A stretch of DNA of 36,683 bases from Paludibacteraceae bacterium (GCA_905233935.1 CAJOFU010000022.1:1-36683), one strand, 5' to 3'; positions 1-8,667 are shown, counted from the first letter of the stretch. A program made the numbers and translations. The notes: generated by a model from the sequence alone, not told the origin.

Positions 1-3000
1 GCGAATATGCACATATCGTCGATGACGAAGTCGTTGCCATCGAAGTTAGCCGCCACGTTGAAAATCCGCACGCGGAAGTGCTTGTATGTCGTCTTCTTGT
101 TGTGATTGATAGGGAAGAATATCTGATACCAGTTATCCGACGGCTTGATATCGCCGGTCATATACGAACTGATGTCTTCCCATGTTGAGCCGTCAGCCGA
201 GCCTTGCACGGTGAACGTGAAGTTCGGATCGGATTTTCCCGCTTGGCTACTGGGGTTGCCTACGTAGCCGGAGAAGTACATCTTCTGTCCCTCGCACAGT
301 TGGGTGTTCAGCGAGAGGGCTGCCACCTGACCGGCGGAAGCCATACCGTCGCAGTAGATCATATAGCCGTTGGCAGCACCACCGTGTTGCTCCATCAGAC
401 GCCAGTATTGGCTGTACGGAATACGGTTGATCAGACCATACTCACCGTGGTTCGGGAAGTCCGACTGATCGTGGTAACGGTTATGCGGCAGGTCAGATGT
501 CTCGGGGTAGGTATAGCCGTACGACGCATCAGCCCATGGAAGCGGGTGAGGATAGATGGTATAACTGCTACCCGGCTTATTGTAGTCGAAGTTCAACCGC
601 TCCAACACCTCGTAGTTCTGCTCTATCGAATCGTTGGTGATGATGGCTTTGGCTACACCCTTGGTGGTCACCTCCTCTTTTGGACCATATACGCCTTTTT
701 CATGATAAATAATCATGTACCGGCAGATATTGAACCAGTATGCGCCATCTACAGTCTCATCATCCGAGTAATCTTTTGACTCCGTGCCTGTTGTAGCCTT
801 ACTGCGTGCGCGCAGGAAGTAATATATGGTATCGAACTTTTGACCTGACGATATACTTGTTCGAGCCGGCACTTCAAGGAAGTCCTCTTCGGATGTAATG
901 TTGTGCGTACATTCAGCATATACTCTTGTCATGGTGTTGTAACTGAACCACTGGCAATCGGCATCATAACCGCCACACCAAATCATCGTATCCTTGCGTG
1001 CTGCAGTCCAACTCGGGTCACTCCAGTTGTCGTCGCGCATATAGTAACCCAACAGCGACTCCGAGTGACTGTGATTCTGGAGGTTCTCGTAATTGTAGCG
1101 CTGCTCAGTGCGTAGTAGCAGACGGTTGCCGATAGGAGCCATCACCTCATGATCCTCCATGTAGGGTTTGCTGTACGTGCCACTGCCATTAGCCGTCCCG
1201 TCAGCATATTTGTAGCCATCCAATTTCTCTGCCATTTCCGTCCAAGGATGCAATTCGAACACCTCACGTATGGATAGCGTCGGCTCGACGATACGCGTCA
1301 TCGTATCCATCAATGCGATATCCACATTGTTCTTGTCCTTCAGGGACATTGGCAGGTGGTCGTAGTAGTTACTCAGATCGACGGCATACGTAACAGTCGG
1401 TTTAGATGCTTCTGCTACGCCGAACGTCGTGATAGGCGGAGCCACACGAGCTGACTTCGACGGAGGATCGTTCTTGTTGTTATAATCTTTCGATGGGTAG
1501 TGGAACACGGTATAACGTCCCATCGTCACGAGTTTCTTACCACCTTTTCCGTCATCTACCGAATCACCGATGATGCGGAACGGGAAGTTATATTTGCCGG
1601 TATTACGTGGCGCTACACGCCATACTGAATCCGGTATATCCGAGTCACCTATTCCGGCAGCGCTCTCGCGATACCAACGCCACCAACCATAGAACGCACG
1701 TTCGCGAACAGGTAACTCCACATCCTGCTCGGGGTAATAGTACAGGGTGCGTTTGTTCTCATGCACCTGTTGCATACCATCATCCCGTAGCGGATCGCCG
1801 GACGCGCCGGTGGTGTGGGCGAGGTGCTGGTTGTTTTTGTAAACGAACATACTCGGTTGTGTAATCGTAATACGGTAGTTGACGAACTTAGTCTGACCAC
1901 CCACTGTCACAATATATGCGAAATACAGATAGGCGGTTCGTGGCGAACGAATACCGTCAGCCGTACACTTGACCGTCACGGTGTTATCTGTTGTGTCACT
2001 CAGTTCGCACCACACAGGCGTATTACCGTATTCGTCTATCAGACGGATTTCGGCCTGTGTTTTATCTTTCAAACGCATCTGGTCGGTTAAGTCATCTACA
2101 GCCGTGCTTCGGGTTGCGGCTACCTCACCATATACATTCACCACTTGTTTACCCGTACGATTCTCGGTGTGCAGGACAAACTCATGTGTCTGATCTTTTC
2201 CGTCGGCAGGGAACATATAGACATCCTTATCGTCTTTTGCAAAGCAGACCAGAGCGTTATAGTCCTCCTCATGATAGGTTCGTCTGATGAGAGGAATCTT
2301 CAGAGTCGCATCGCTGATCTTGGTGAATTTACTCCAGTCTCCTTTGAAGTGATACGTAGGTGCACCATCTTGCAACGAGAGGGTGAAACGCAGCGTATCC
2401 ACAATATTCACATACTTGCCCTCATACATTACATTCATCGGACTGGTACCCGTAGGTGTAATGGTGGTGGTCAGCGTGGTGTTATTGATAGTTGTGTCCA
2501 AAGCACTCGAGGTTGCCACGCGGCAATCGCGAATTGTATCTATTACATATTGCGTCTTCCACTCCCTTGAGGCGGAAGTCAGACTATCAATACGCTCCTG
2601 CTCTCGCAGGCAGAGATATTTAATCTTGTTATCCACCAGCATCGAGTACTCGTGCTGGGCTTTGTACAGAGTCTGCACAGATGCCGGGGCAACACGGTTA
2701 TAGCCGAACTCTACACTCTCCGTGCTGGGGTAATCGCTGTTATTGAGCAGACTATATTCGTCATGCAGGTATCCCCACGAGAAGACTGTGCCGGCTGCCG
2801 AGTCGGTTGTTAATTCTATTGTCGGCGCGCCTTCTGCAGATGCACTCGTCAGTTTCAACCATCCGTCGGCGCCATACCGGAGGCGCACCTGCTCTTCGTA
2901 ATTCGCGTTTTCGTTCGTATAGACATTGACATACTTATATATCAAGAGGGAGGGGGATTCGCCTAATACTCCTCTTGCACTTTCTCCTTCTCCTGTGATG

Positions 3001-6000
3001 CAGAAGTATTTGGTCGTACCGCCCGGCAGTTTGGTTTTCAGCGTTAGTGTATCTGACAGCTCCTCCGCAATAGGATGATAATCCAACTTCCAGGGAGTGA
3101 TATACTGCTTGTCGCTATTCGCGTCATCCTTCATGCCTTTGATCAGGTGCGTCGTTGTATTGTCCTTGTAGAGCGTATTGTTCTGATCTTTGTATTTGCG
3201 GGCAATCAGACCGCCTGAACCTGCCATCAAGTAGTACCGCTGATTGTTATACACCGCTGACCAGATTAGTTCGTTGCCTGTCAATGCCGCTTGCACCAAC
3301 GGTACGCGTGCCGGAAACGTCAAAATGCTATCCTTGTCGCCCACACGGATCTTGTTGATAACCAGTGTGTCGTGATTAACGCCGGTGGTGTTGTCATTTC
3401 GTACACTTATGTTGACTTTGTCCACCTCTGCGCTGTTCACTTCGAAATATGAACTACCCTTGATAAGATTACACTCGCTCTTTACCAAGTTCCAGCCGGA
3501 CTCTATTGTATCAGCGGACAGAATCTCTTCTCCCTGTTCTGCATCATCTTTATCCAGCAACTTGCAATAACTCTCGCGGATGAGGAAGAACTTGAGTTGT
3601 TGGGTCTGTCCTTTCAGCGGACCTAAACTGTAACTCTCTTTCTCAGCTCTAAGTGCTGTGCGTGTCAAAGTGTCTCCGTAGTGATAAGACTTCGTGTGAA
3701 CAATCACATCACGGTAACGCGAGCCGTCCTTGTTAACTTTCAGCCCCGCTGCACCTTTCTTCCAACGACCGCGGTACTCCTTGATCTTACTGATATCGCC
3801 CTGACTGAGGGTGATGCGGAACGTATCGACAACATCGATATATCGGCCACGGGCGTCCGTCACGTTGATCGGGCTGTTAAGACCACTGACGATGTTGTAG
3901 TGCCAGTAGTGACCGGTCGCTTCCATCTTGGCGCTGTCACCTTCGTTCAACGCCGCACTCACACGGCTGTCGCGAATATAATCGAACATCTGCGTCACGC
4001 GGAAATCCGACGACAGATATAAGTTATTCGGATCATTGATGATCTTATTGCGGTTAGGATGGAAATATACAGTATCGCCATCCACGAACATCACCGCCAT
4101 CAGTTGCTTACCGATCAACGCTGACCATACATCCTCGCTCGTCTGTTCACCGTTATGATAATTGAAAGTAATCGAGTCGCGCCATTCATGCGTCGTATCC
4201 GGCAGCACAATATAGTGCTCGTCCGCTACAATCACCGCCGAGATTTGAAAATCCGTTCCGTCTTCCATGGCGGTCACACCGTTGAACTGATCAGTCTCAT
4301 GATCGTATTGCACGTATGCCGGCAACGAACCTGAACCGTCTTTTCTTTCCTTCAGAATAAGCGAGTCTTTCTTATTCGTCGGATCGTACTCCTCTACATA
4401 CCGTTCGGATTTGATTTTGGTACTTTCGATATATGGCACTTTATAATTCGGCCAACTGATATCGGTCGCATCACTCGTCGTCGTAAACAAACCTGCCCAA
4501 GTCTTGTTTGCCAGAATGGTATTCATCTCTCGTAAATAATACAAACCGAGATACTCATCGTGGTTCGGAGCGAAATACTCATAGAACGTCAACGAGTCTG
4601 TATATCCCTTCATCGTGTAGCGGCGAGGATCCAACACATGCTCCTTAATGCTCAAATCAGGTGTACCTGCTTCTTTCCTCTTGATCTCATTTACCGGATA
4701 GCGCAATTCGAAAGTACTAAGGTAGTTTGGATCCTTGTTCTCCGCATTTTCCATACCTTGCCAGGTATTTTCCCAATGTTCGAAATGACGGGCATGGGCA
4801 TAACGCGGAACAGAGGTGTTCGGGTGCGTCAGGAAATAACGCTTGCCGTCCGTAGGGTGAATGAACGAAATAGCCATCTGTAAGGAACCGTCATACCGCG
4901 CTTGCGCATAGAGTTTTACTTCGCCGGCTTCCGTAAACGTAAACTCATCTCCCACCTTTAACGTATCTCCCGATCCATCTGCATTCTTCGTCCAGCCAAG
5001 GAAGGTATATTCGGGTTTGATACGCGGTGCCATGATTGTCACCTTATTTTCACCGGATAAGGGATACTGCAACGGCATCTCCAAGCCCATGAACCCGTTG
5101 TTGTGGTATCGAATCCACTTGGAGTTATCCGCTAATATGAACACCATGTGACCGTTCGAATCGGTATTGTTGACGGTGATCTGCGCATAACCGGAATTAC
5201 CAACGATACTTTCGCCGTCACTCGTCGGTACGCTATCACCACGCACCCACTTACTCCAGCCTTCAACTGGTGCACCCTCGTCGTCCTCACGGAACTCCGA
5301 ACCGGTCATCAGCATCGTTCGAATATGCAAACTGGCATAATAACCGCTGATCGTCCACATCTCCTCGCACGTCCATGTGTTGTCGCCTGTCTTGTGCAGA
5401 CGGATGTTCTTGCCCGTCTCTTTGATTTTCAGGAAGTATCCCACCGGCTCAAAACTTACACCTAAGTTATCCGCCGCCGATGTCGTATCCACCACCATCT
5501 GTCCGTATGCACCTGCAGGAGCTTTGAACCCCGACAGGTCTTTCATTGGCAGTTCGCGTATCTTGGTGAAACGGGATTTAGCACCGCTCGTACCCATCGA
5601 CTCTCCGTCATTGTCTTTATACTGGTCGTTATAACCTACATAGTAATACGTGCTGTCCGAATCCGGCACACGCATCAGATCCGTCTGGTAATACTTCGTG
5701 CTGCCCTTGTGGGTCATACACGTCAGACGGTCCATCGTGTAGATCTTCTTCGCTGCCGTACTATCTATCCAATCCAACTTCGGATTGTTTCCGGGACCTT
5801 TACGGTACTTTTTTACATCCTGTTCGTCGGTTGCAAAGAAATAGCTGCTGCAACTGTTGATCGGATCATCCAGGAGATAGAGACGGAAGATAGTACGAGG
5901 GGTATTATCGTGCTTGCTATCCGCATACGCATAAGCTGCTTTACCTTTTGCTATATCGCCTGCACCAGAACTTAATTTCCAGGTCGACAACGTTGTATTA

Positions 6001-6689
6001 AAGGTCACCAAGCCTGCATTGGTATAGGATTGCGGACTGTTGGCTTTCGGGATTTGTAACATATAGACCTCCAAGAAACCCGTTCCCAGCCTTCCGTTAA
6101 AAGGAGCCTTGCCTCGCCCCAACGTACCCTTCGGGTCAAAAGAAGAGAGACCGGGACGACCATCTACCGCAGGCACACCGCGTTCGGTAGGAATGACGAA
6201 CACAACATCACAGGCTTTTGCATCGTTGTAATTGTCCGTCAGGTCGCCCAAGAACTTAAAACTATCACTCGTTTTCAGTGTCTTACCGTCGTTCCAAATC
6301 GTATAAACGATACCGCCCAGCGAATAATCCTTGCCACCAATGTTACTACGATCCAACGGCGCTCCCACCGACCATTCGTTCATCTCTGTTATTTCCGTAG
6401 CAGGGAGAAGTTTCATAAACGAACCCGCCGAATAGCCGAAATATCCACCCGTATAGCGGTTGTAGTTACTAACGAAGAACTCCTCGCCGTCTTCTTCTGT
6501 GCCGTTACCGTTCTTATCAACCCATACCGACAACAGGAACCGTTCACCTTGTTCCATGTTCACCACCAAACCGGCATCCGTCGGCGTCCAACCGGCACCG
6601 AACATACGCGTCGGCATTAGCAATGCCAACAACAGTAACAACTGCACACCACGCGTGCAAAAACGATTTTTAAGTATATAATTTCTCAT
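1..6689 (-). CDS. Giant secreted multidomain protein, N-terminal 2229 codons (3' end outside window)
   Basis: The frame is open from the ATG at 6689 to the left edge; I met no stop and the frame agreed at four checked places. The first 31 residues form a signal peptide (MRNYILKNRF, then a Leu-rich core ending near MFGA). Residues about 545-597 look like a Listeria/Bacteroides B-repeat (YTFLGWTKNADGSGDT ... VKLYAQ). Two related segments lie at 3740-4004 and 2317-2565. The last visible part (SGYVGNPSSQAGKSDPNF ... GNDFVIDDMCIF) resembles the beta-sandwich modules that end in F-x-IDD-x-x-I in Bacteroidota surface proteins. Composition is rich in Tyr, Asp, Thr and Gly, as in exported proteins. 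I do not recognise the whole family and assign no function. The C-terminus, which would show a sorting signal such as that of type IX secretion, is not in the window. Start choice: the ATG directly precedes the signal peptide and lies about 130 bases after a good promoter. Confidence 0.9.
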   Translation of the reverse strand, partial: MRNYILKNRFCTRGVQLLLLLALLMPTRMFGAGWTPTDAGLVVNMEQGERFLLSVWVDKNGNGTEEDGEEFFVSNYNRYTGGYFGYSAGSFMKLLPATEITEMNEWSVGAPLDRSNIGGKDYSLGGIVYTIWNDGKTLKTSDSFKFLGDLTDNYNDAKACDVVFVIPTERGVPAVDGRPGLSSFDPKGTLGRGKAPFNGRLGTGFLEVYMLQIPKANSPQSYTNAGLVTFNTTLSTWKLSSGAGDIAKGKAAYAYADSKHDNTPRTIFRLYLLDDPINSCSSYFFATDEQDVKKYRKGPGNNPKLDWIDSTAAKKIYTMDRLTCMTHKGSTKYYQTDLMRVPDSDSTYYYVGYNDQYKDNDGESMGTSGAKSRFTKIRELPMKDLSGFKAPAGAYGQMVVDTTSAADNLGVSFEPVGYFLKIKETGKNIRLHKTGDNTWTCEEMWTISGYYASLHIRTMLMTGSEFREDDEGAPVEGWSKWVRGDSVPTSDGESIVGNSGYAQITVNNTDSNGHMVFILADNSKWIRYHNNGFMGLEMPLQYPLSGENKVTIMAPRIKPEYTFLGWTKNADGSGDTLKVGDEFTFTEAGEVKLYAQARYDGSLQMAISFIHPTDGKRYFLTHPNTSVPRYAHARHFEHWENTWQGMENAENKDPNYLSTFELRYPVNEIKRKEAGTPDLSIKEHVLDPRRYTMKGYTDSLTFYEYFAPNHDEYLGLYYLREMNTILANKTWAGLFTTTSDATDISWPNYKVPYIESTKIKSERYVEEYDPTNKKDSLILKERKDGSGSLPAYVQYDHETDQFNGVTAMEDGTDFQISAVIVADEHYIVLPDTTHEWRDSITFNYHNGEQTSEDVWSALIGKQLMAVMFVDGDTVYFHPNRNKIINDPNNLYLSSDFRVTQMFDYIRDSRVSAALNEGDSAKMEATGHYWHYNIVSGLNSPINVTDARGRYIDVVDTFRITLSQGDISKIKEYRGRWKKGAAGLKVNKDGSRYRDVIVHTKSYHYGDTLTRTALRAEKESYSLGPLKGQTQQLKFFLIRESYCKLLDKDDAEQGEEILSADTIESGWNLVKSECNLIKGSSYFEVNSAEVDKVNISVRNDNTTGVNHDTLVINKIRVGDKDSILTFPARVPLVQAALTGNELIWSAVYNNQRYYLMAGSGGLIARKYKDQNNTLYKDNTTTHLIKGMKDDANSDKQYITPWKLDYHPIAEELSDTLTLKTKLPGGTTKYFCITGEGESARGVLGESPSLLIYKYVNVYTNENANYEEQVRLRYGADGWLKLTSASAEGAPTIELTTDSAAGTVFSWGYLHDEYSLLNNSDYPSTESVEFGYNRVAPASVQTLYKAQHEYSMLVDNKIKYLCLREQERIDSLTSASREWKTQYVIDTIRDCRVATSSALDTTINNTTLTTTITPTGTSPMNVMYEGKYVNIVDTLRFTLSLQDGAPTYHFKGDWSKFTKISDATLKIPLIRRTYHEEDYNALVCFAKDDKDVYMFPADGKDQTHEFVLHTENRTGKQVVNVYGEVAATRSTAVDDLTDQMRLKDKTQAEIRLIDEYGNTPVWCELSDTTDNTVTVKCTADGIRSPRTAYLYFAYIVTVGGQTKFVNYRITITQPSMFVYKNNQHLAHTTGASGDPLRDDGMQQVHENKRTLYYYPEQDVELPVRERAFYGWWRWYRESAAGIGDSDIPDSVWRVAPRNTGKYNFPFRIIGDSVDDGKGGKKLVTMGRYTVFHYPSKDYNNKNDPPSKSARVAPPITTFGVAEASKPTVTYAVDLSNYYDHLPMSLKDKNNVDIALMDTMTRIVEPTLSIREVFELHPWTEMAEKLDGYKYADGTANGSGTYSKPYMEDHEVMAPIGNRLLLRTEQRYNYENLQNHSHSESLLGYYMRDDNWSDPSWTAARKDTMIWCGGYDADCQWFSYNTMTRVYAECTHNITSEEDFLEVPARTSISSGQKFDTIYYFLRARSKATTGTESKDYSDDETVDGAYWFNICRYMIIYHEKGVYGPKEEVTTKGVAKAIITNDSIEQNYEVLERLNFDYNKPGSSYTIYPHPLPWADASYGYTYPETSDLPHNRYHDQSDFPNHGEYGLINRIPYSQYWRLMEQHGGAANGYMIYCDGMASAGQVAALSLNTQLCEGQKMYFSGYVGNPSSQAGKSDPNFTFTVQGSADGSTWEDISSYMTGDIKPSDNWYQIFFPINHNKKTTYKHFRVRIFNVAANFDGNDFVIDDMCIF
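2317..2565 (-). repeat. Internal protein repeat, copy B of the giant protein
   Basis: The encoded segment runs from TQYVIDTIRDCRVATSS through SPMNV, GKYVNIVDTLRFTLS and KGDWSK. It lies about 1440 bases (480 residues) downstream of copy A in the gene. The divergence suggests an old domain duplication. Confidence 0.75.
3740..4004 (-). repeat. Internal protein repeat, copy A of the giant protein
   Basis: The encoded segment runs from TQMFDYIRDSRVSAAL through SPINV, GRYIDVVDTFRITLS and RGRWKK. The order IRD-x-RV, SP-x-NV, Y-[DN]-[VI]-VDT-x-R-x-TLS, G-x-W-x-K is the same in copy B. Confidence 0.75.
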
Positions 6690-6744
6690 ACTCAATAACA
6701 AAAATTTCTTTTAATTCTAATACCATTATTGCTTAATATTGTTT

Positions 6745-6799
6745 AATACTAATAGCAATTAGTATTTATACCAACAGTAATTAGCATTTCGTGCTAATT
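6745..6799 (-). promoter_or_regulatory. Two hairpins in the leader of the giant gene
   Basis: Hairpin 1 is AATACTAAT (6745-6753), loop AGCA, ATTAGTATT (6758-6766), a perfect 9-bp stem. Hairpin 2 is AATTAGCA (6779-6786), loop TTTCG, TGCTAATT (6792-6799), a perfect 8-bp stem. Both share the core TTAG/CTAA and lie between the likely transcription start and the ATG. No U-tract follows, so a translational or RNA-stability role is as possible as attenuation. The role is inferred. Confidence 0.5.
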
Positions 6800-6826
6800 C
6801 ATGTTAAGGTGGGCTTATAATCGTTA

Positions 6827-6858
6827 CAAAATTACTAAAAATATAGCAAATATCCAAA
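6827..6858 (-). promoter_or_regulatory. Candidate promoter P1 for the giant gene
   Basis: On the minus strand TTTG (6858-6855), 20 bases, then TAATTTTG (6834-6827) match the Bacteroidota -33/-7 consensus with the same 20-base spacer as nine other promoters in this window. The predicted start near 6821 gives a leader of about 130 bases that contains the two hairpins. Confidence 0.6.
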
Positions 6859-7052
6859 TTTTTACCCGTTTTTATATAAAAAACCGCATGCAAATCATAA
6901 AATTGCTACATCCACGTGCCTACTTTCGCTCTACCTATCCGACAATATACCATTATTTGTAATCTCTACATTACATTTCGAGTAGCCTTGTTTTGCAATG
7001 TTCATTTTACATCTGGAAGGCTCGTGTTGGCTCGGGTTTATGTTATAATCTG

Positions 7053-7083
7053 CAAAGTTACGAAATTTTTTTCACATACGCAA
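7053..7083 (-). promoter_or_regulatory. Candidate upstream promoter P2 for the giant gene
   Basis: Minus strand TTG (7083-7081), 20 bases, TAACTTTG (7060-7053). It would give a leader of about 355 bases. A 15-bp direct repeat lies immediately upstream (7098-7143). It could be a second promoter of the giant gene or drive an unseen small RNA. Confidence 0.4.
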
Positions 7084-7097
7084 TACCCGCATGCGAA

Positions 7098-7143
7098 TTT
7101 TTACGCAGAATTCTCTTTTTATATAATTTTTTTACGCAGAATT
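7098..7143. repeat. 15-bp direct repeat with 31-bp period
   Basis: TTTTTACGCAGAATT occurs at 7098-7112 and again, identically, at 7129-7143. The 31-bp spacing is about three helical turns, so both copies face the same side of the DNA. They sit about 15-60 bp upstream of the -33 box of P2. This layout suits a regulator site but is not proof of one. Confidence 0.6.
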
Positions 7144-7365
7144 ACATAACGTTGACGAAATTGCAAATATAGGGACGAAATTTCCGAAATATTTCCTACA
7201 ATTTTATGCTTTCTGAACTTACTGTTTTCTAATACTGATGCGATAATATTAAAGAAAAATACATTGCTGTCCATTTAACTTTTTGCATATACCTATGAAT
7301 CTGCTGTACTATAAGCCTTTACATAAGCAATGCATTGAAACGAACATGTTTTTGTCTGTTTTTGG

Positions 7366-7486
7366 CTTTTGAATGCTTTTAGTCGTTAGACTGTGGAAAT
7401 TAGTAGTAAAAAATGTCTAAAAGTTCACTTTTAAGGAGTTTTTGGTACTAATTACACACAGAGCGGAGCTCAAAAGCATTCAAAAG
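7366..7486. repeat. Nested inverted repeat (121 bp)
   Basis: The outer arms are perfect: CTTTTGAATGCTTTT at 7366-7380 and its complement at 7472-7486. Inside are imperfect arms, ATTAGTAGTAAAAA (7399-7412) against TTTTTGGTACTAAT (7439-7452), and a central TAAAAGT/ACTTTTA (7418-7424/7427-7433). The three levels are roughly concentric. It could be a MITE-like element, a structured RNA or a cruciform. I see no coding potential. Confidence 0.65.
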
Positions 7487-7599
7487 GGTTTATTTGGGTT
7501 TTTGTTTTATTTTAGTGGACACTAATGACAAAAATACCAAAAATACATTCGCGTTCAAATCGAAAAGTCAAAACATGCTCGTAATGCACAGAACTATAG

Positions 7600-7776
7600 C
7601 CACATGCGGAGAAAGCGGCAAAAGTTAATGATGCTCTCTGCACCTGCCTCTACTGCCATCCCGAACAGGAGTGGTCGTTGACATCGGCGCAGAAGTGCAA
7701 TCCGGTGGAACGACAGTTGGCAGGAAAACGGACTTGTGCTAAAATTAAATCACTTTTTTTTGAATTATGCAAGTAA
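7600..7776 (+). other. GC-richer patch with an open frame lacking a start codon
   Basis: This patch is clearly richer in G and C than the AT-rich DNA on both sides. One frame is open for 58 codons between a TAG (7597-7599) and a TAA (7774-7776), has no ATG, and contains CTCLYCHPEQEW followed by two more cysteines. It may be the remnant of a gene or only chance; I recognise no family. Confidence 0.2.
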
Positions 7777-7989
7777 AATTGTAAAAATACGTACAGAAAA
7801 TGCATTTTTTCTGCATTAAGTGTTCCTAATTTGATATTTTTATGTTATGGGTATACTACCGATGCGTTAATTCTTATGATAGGTTTTTTTCTTGCACGTT
7901 ATGTGCAACTTACGAGCATATTTTTAATTTTTGATTTGATGGCGATTTTATTTAGGTTTATTGCTGATTAGTGATTTTATCTCGTAGAG

Positions 7990-8058
7990 ATGGGAGATTT
8001 GTAGGGCTGACTTATGTCAAATTTATTTGAAAATAAGGCAGTTCTACAAAGATCCCAT
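7990..8058. repeat. Long imperfect hairpin
   Basis: The left arm starts ATGGGAGATTTGTAGGGCTG and the right arm ends CTACAAAGATCCCAT. About 24 of 31 positions pair, with a loop around TTTAT (8022-8026) and only short mismatches. It ends about 85 bases before the tRNA terminator. There is no U-tract, so it is not a typical terminator. Candidates are a palindromic mobile element or a small structured RNA. Confidence 0.6.
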
Positions 8059-8142
8059 GGTGCGTCGCACATAAAATCAATAATCAGTGTTTATATCTTG
8101 GTTTATTTTCTTAAAGTTAGCGCATCAGGACTATTATGGGTA

Positions 8143-8177
8143 TAAAAAGAGACGCCTTCCGAAGAAGACGTCTCTTT
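8143..8177 (-). terminator. Rho-independent terminator of the tRNA transcript, TTCG loop
   Basis: On the minus strand AAAGAGACG, T, CTTC, loop TTCG, GAAG, G, CGTCTCTTT, then TTTAT. A 13-bp stem with one mismatch, a stable C(UUCG)G tetraloop and a U-tract follow the 3' end of tRNA-Leu(GAG) by a few bases. The A-rich other side could also stop plus-strand transcripts. Confidence 0.9.
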
Positions 8178-8180
8178 GTG

Positions 8181-8264
8181 TGCGCAGGATGAGACTCGAA
8201 CTCACACGATCTTGCGACCACTACCCCCTCAAAGTAGCGTGTATACCAATTTCACCACCTGCGC
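8181..8264 (-). tRNA. tRNA-Leu (anticodon GAG)
   Basis: The acceptor arms GCGCAGG (8264-8258) and CCTGCGC (8188-8182) pair, with discriminator A at 8181. The D arm reads GGTGGTGAAATTGGTATACA and the T arm contains GTTCGAGTC. The anticodon stem CTACT/GGTAG encloses the loop TTGAGGG, giving GAG. The long variable arm is that of a class II tRNA. No CCA is encoded. Confidence 0.96.
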
Positions 8265-8266
8265 TC

Positions 8267-8284
8267 GCGTTCGGTATCGAACGC
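8267..8284. other. Hairpin between the two tRNA-Leu genes
   Basis: GCGTTCG, loop GTAT, CGAACGC is a perfect 7-bp stem filling most of the 26-bp spacer. It may guide processing of the tRNA precursor (inference). Confidence 0.6.
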
Positions 8285-8290
8285 TTGCTG

Positions 8291-8372
8291 TGCCCAGAAC
8301 AGGACTCGAACCTGCACGCCTCGCGACATACGCACCTGAAACGTACGCGTCTACCAATTCCGCCACCTGGGC
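8291..8372 (-). tRNA. tRNA-Leu (anticodon CAG)
   Basis: The acceptor arms GCCCAGG and TTCTGGGC pair with discriminator A at 8291. The D arm reads GGTGGCGGAATTGGTAGACG. The anticodon stem TACGT/GCGTA encloses TTCAGGT, giving CAG. A long variable arm and the T loop GTTCGAGTC are present. It is in one transcript with the neighbouring tRNAs; CCA is not encoded. Confidence 0.96.
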
Positions 8373-8380
8373 TCGCGTTC

Positions 8381-8525
8381 GGCAAATCGTGCTATCGTAT
8401 GTTGCTGCGCAACATATAGCGCACGATTGCCTCCGCTCTTCGAAAAACAACTTTGCAAGTTCTTTTTCGAGTGTTACAGAGAACACTTTCCTTTTAGAAA
8501 AATTAAGCAGAACAACTGTTCTGCT
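8381..8525. other. Three successive hairpins between tRNA-Leu(CAG) and tRNA-Gly
   Basis: (1) 8381-8431: AATCGTGC pairs with GCACGATT and TATGTTG with CAACATA around the loop CTGCG. (2) 8441-8469: CGAAAAA/TTTTTCG and AACTT/AAGTT with one C-C mismatch. (3) 8506-8525: AGCAGAAC, loop AACT, GTTCTGCT, perfect. No coding potential is seen. They lie within the tRNA precursor, so RNA folding or processing roles are plausible. Confidence 0.65.
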
Positions 8526-8539
8526 CATTTCTTTAGGAG

Positions 8540-8612
<73 letters not shown>

Positions 8613-8667
8613 ATTCTACAAAACCATGTTTTAGACCTTTGCTCGGGCGAAAGCCCAAAAGCGGATG

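Noticed and set aside
204..6681. Many plus-strand open frames opposite the giant gene, such as 204-779, 3681-4022 and 4560-4883
   Set aside because: They are antisense to one continuous minus-strand frame with a signal peptide and recognisable modules, and have no promoters or family features.
6916..7149. Plus-strand open frame of 77 codons in the AT-rich spacer
   Set aside because: Low-complexity composition rich in Phe, Ile and Tyr, no promoter, and it overlaps the direct repeat and promoter P2.
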